DNA of 64,000 bases from Rhizobium grahamii CCGE 502 (GTDB taxonomy: Bacteria; Pseudomonadota; Alphaproteobacteria; Rhizobiales; Rhizobiaceae): the NCBI RefSeq assembly GCF_000298315.2, contig NZ_AEYE02000003.1:248001-312000 (forward strand). The letters run 5' to 3'. Positions 63,332 through 64,000 of this stretch are shown in pieces (the first letter of the stretch is position 1; every line of letters begins with the position of its first letter). Under the pieces are notes generated by a model. The model saw only the letters and a list, made by a program, of their open reading frames with translations, was not told the origin of the DNA and did not search any database. The translations under genes and the position numbers were made by a program.

Positions 63332-64000
63332 TCAGGCGTTTACTTTTGCGAGAGCCTGGGCGAAATCCTCGATCAGATCGTCCGTGTCCTCGATGCCTGC
63401 AGACAGACGAACGGTGCCGCCGGAAATGCCGAGCTCCGCCCGTGCTTCGTCCGTCAGGTTCTTGTGCGTCGTCGTCGCGGGATGCGTGATCAGGCTCTTG
63501 GCGTCACCGAGATTGTTGGAGATCTTGACGACATCAAGCGCGTTCTGCAGTGCGAAGGCCGCTTCCTTGCCGCCCTTCAGTTCGATGGCGACCAGTGTCG
63601 AGCCGCCCTTCATCTGCTTGGCGACGATGTCGGCCTGCGGATGATCCTTGCGGCCGGGATAGATGACCTTTGCGACCTTCGGCTGCTCGGCCAGGAAGTC
63701 GGCGATCTTCGCTGCGTTCTCGGTCTGCTGCTTGACGCGAAGCGGCAACGTCTCGAGCCCCTTCAGCAGCGTCCATGCCGTGAACGGCGACATGGCAGGG
63801 CCGGTGTGACGGTAGTAGTCCTGAAGATGTTCGCTGACCCACTCCTTGTCGGAGAGAATGACGCCGCCGAGGCTGCGGCCCTGGCCGTCGATGTGCTTGG
63901 TTGCCGAATAGACGACGATATGGGCGCCGAGTTCGAGCGGCTTCTGGAAGATCGGGGTCGCGAAGACGTTGTCGACCACGACCTTGGCGCCGATCTGGTT
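63332..64000 (-). CDS. metZ: O-succinylhomoserine sulfhydrylase, PLP-dependent (5' end outside window)
   Basis: The visible C-terminal 220 or so residues belong to the Cys/Met-metabolism PLP family: VVDNVFATPIFQKPLELGAH, the Schiff-base Lys in VYSATKHIDGQGR, GPAMSPFTAWTLLKGLETLPLR and the C-terminal SLGDAKSLITHPATTTH-like block (here NLGDAKSLITHPATTTHKNL). GISGGTVRLSAGIEDTDDLIEDFAQAL closes the protein (split over the last 35 residues). The ATP-independent MetZ of alphaproteobacteria, which makes homocysteine from O-succinylhomoserine, is the best fit; cystathionine gamma-synthase is an alternative. The gene continues past the right edge. Confidence 0.88.
   Translation of the reverse strand, partial: NQIGAKVVVDNVFATPIFQKPLELGAHIVVYSATKHIDGQGRSLGGVILSDKEWVSEHLQDYYRHTGPAMSPFTAWTLLKGLETLPLRVKQQTENAAKIADFLAEQPKVAKVIYPGRKDHPQADIVAKQMKGGSTLVAIELKGGKEAAFALQNALDVVKISNNLGDAKSLITHPATTTHKNLTDEARAELGISGGTVRLSAGIEDTDDLIEDFAQALAKVNA

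Overview
This window is a piece of an alphaproteobacterial chromosome, most likely from the Rhizobiaceae (Rhizobium/Agrobacterium/Sinorhizobium group). The evidence is the frcRBCAK-type fructose locus, the phoR-pstSCAB-phoU-phoB order, GcrA beside a cluster of GANTC (CcrM) sites, two GGAAC-N16-CGTT promoters of the EcfG/RpoE2 type, a BA14K-like secreted protein, and a small RNA whose three hairpins carry CUCCUCC loops. Coding density is high, base composition is even and GC-rich, and I see no insertion sequence, phage, integrase or CRISPR array. This is ordinary core and metabolic chromosome, not an island.

Layout. 1-2540: a partial isochorismatase-like hydrolase divergent from a GlxA-type AraC regulator, then two small envelope proteins. 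2950-3065: the three-hairpin sRNA. 3294-4331: a hydroxyproline epimerase/dehydratase. 4335-9928: a fructose uptake locus with a FucU/RbsD protein and a ROK regulator (frcR) divergent from frcB-frcC-frcA-frcK. 10043-21273: housekeeping and miscellaneous genes (DUF805, pyrC, a frameshifted diguanylate cyclase, a VOC protein, DUF1772, a TetR gene with a double operator facing a truncated NmrA remnant, an MgtC/DUF4010 protein, pyrE, a PfkB kinase, an alpha/beta hydrolase, a BON-like protein, pgi). 21412-26727: fadD, a PRC-barrel stress protein, a beta-mannosidase and a glyoxalase. 26775-30602: a complete YehZYXW (OsmF) osmoprotectant-type ABC transporter divergent from a LysR gene with two DNA-binding domains. 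32248: cutC. 33000-40962: one large minus-strand sugar operon (UxaA-family dehydratase, aldo/keto reductase, FucU mutarotase, sugar ABC transporter, zinc alcohol dehydrogenase) divergent from a GntR gene that also has two wHTH domains; this looks like an L-fucose or related deoxy-sugar/galactoside pathway. 42247-46744: a small secreted protein under an EcfG-type promoter, an MFS exporter, and a NarL-type two-component pair. 47001-47076: tRNA-Thr(CGU). 47207-50485: nitronate monooxygenase, an unknown membrane protein, and PPK2. 50689-58435: the phosphate regulon phoR-pstSCAB-phoU-phoB. 58532-64000: gcrA, a GANTC-rich intergenic region, argD-argF-hslO, apaG, and a partial metZ.

How the genes fit together. 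Four solute-binding-protein ABC systems (fructose, osmoprotectant, putative fucose, phosphate) all carry a GC-rich hairpin directly behind the binding-protein gene, which suggests a common way of keeping the binding protein in excess over the membrane parts. Phosphate sensing (PhoR/PhoB), uptake (Pst) and polyphosphate metabolism (PPK2, divergent from phoR) are grouped. No clearly new multi-gene system stands out. The most interesting signals are the CUCCUCC-loop sRNA, the two regulators with duplicated DNA-binding domains, the GANTC cluster with a promoter-hairpin arrangement at argD, the palindromic TetR operator facing a gene remnant, and an operator shared by fadD and nitronate monooxygenase.
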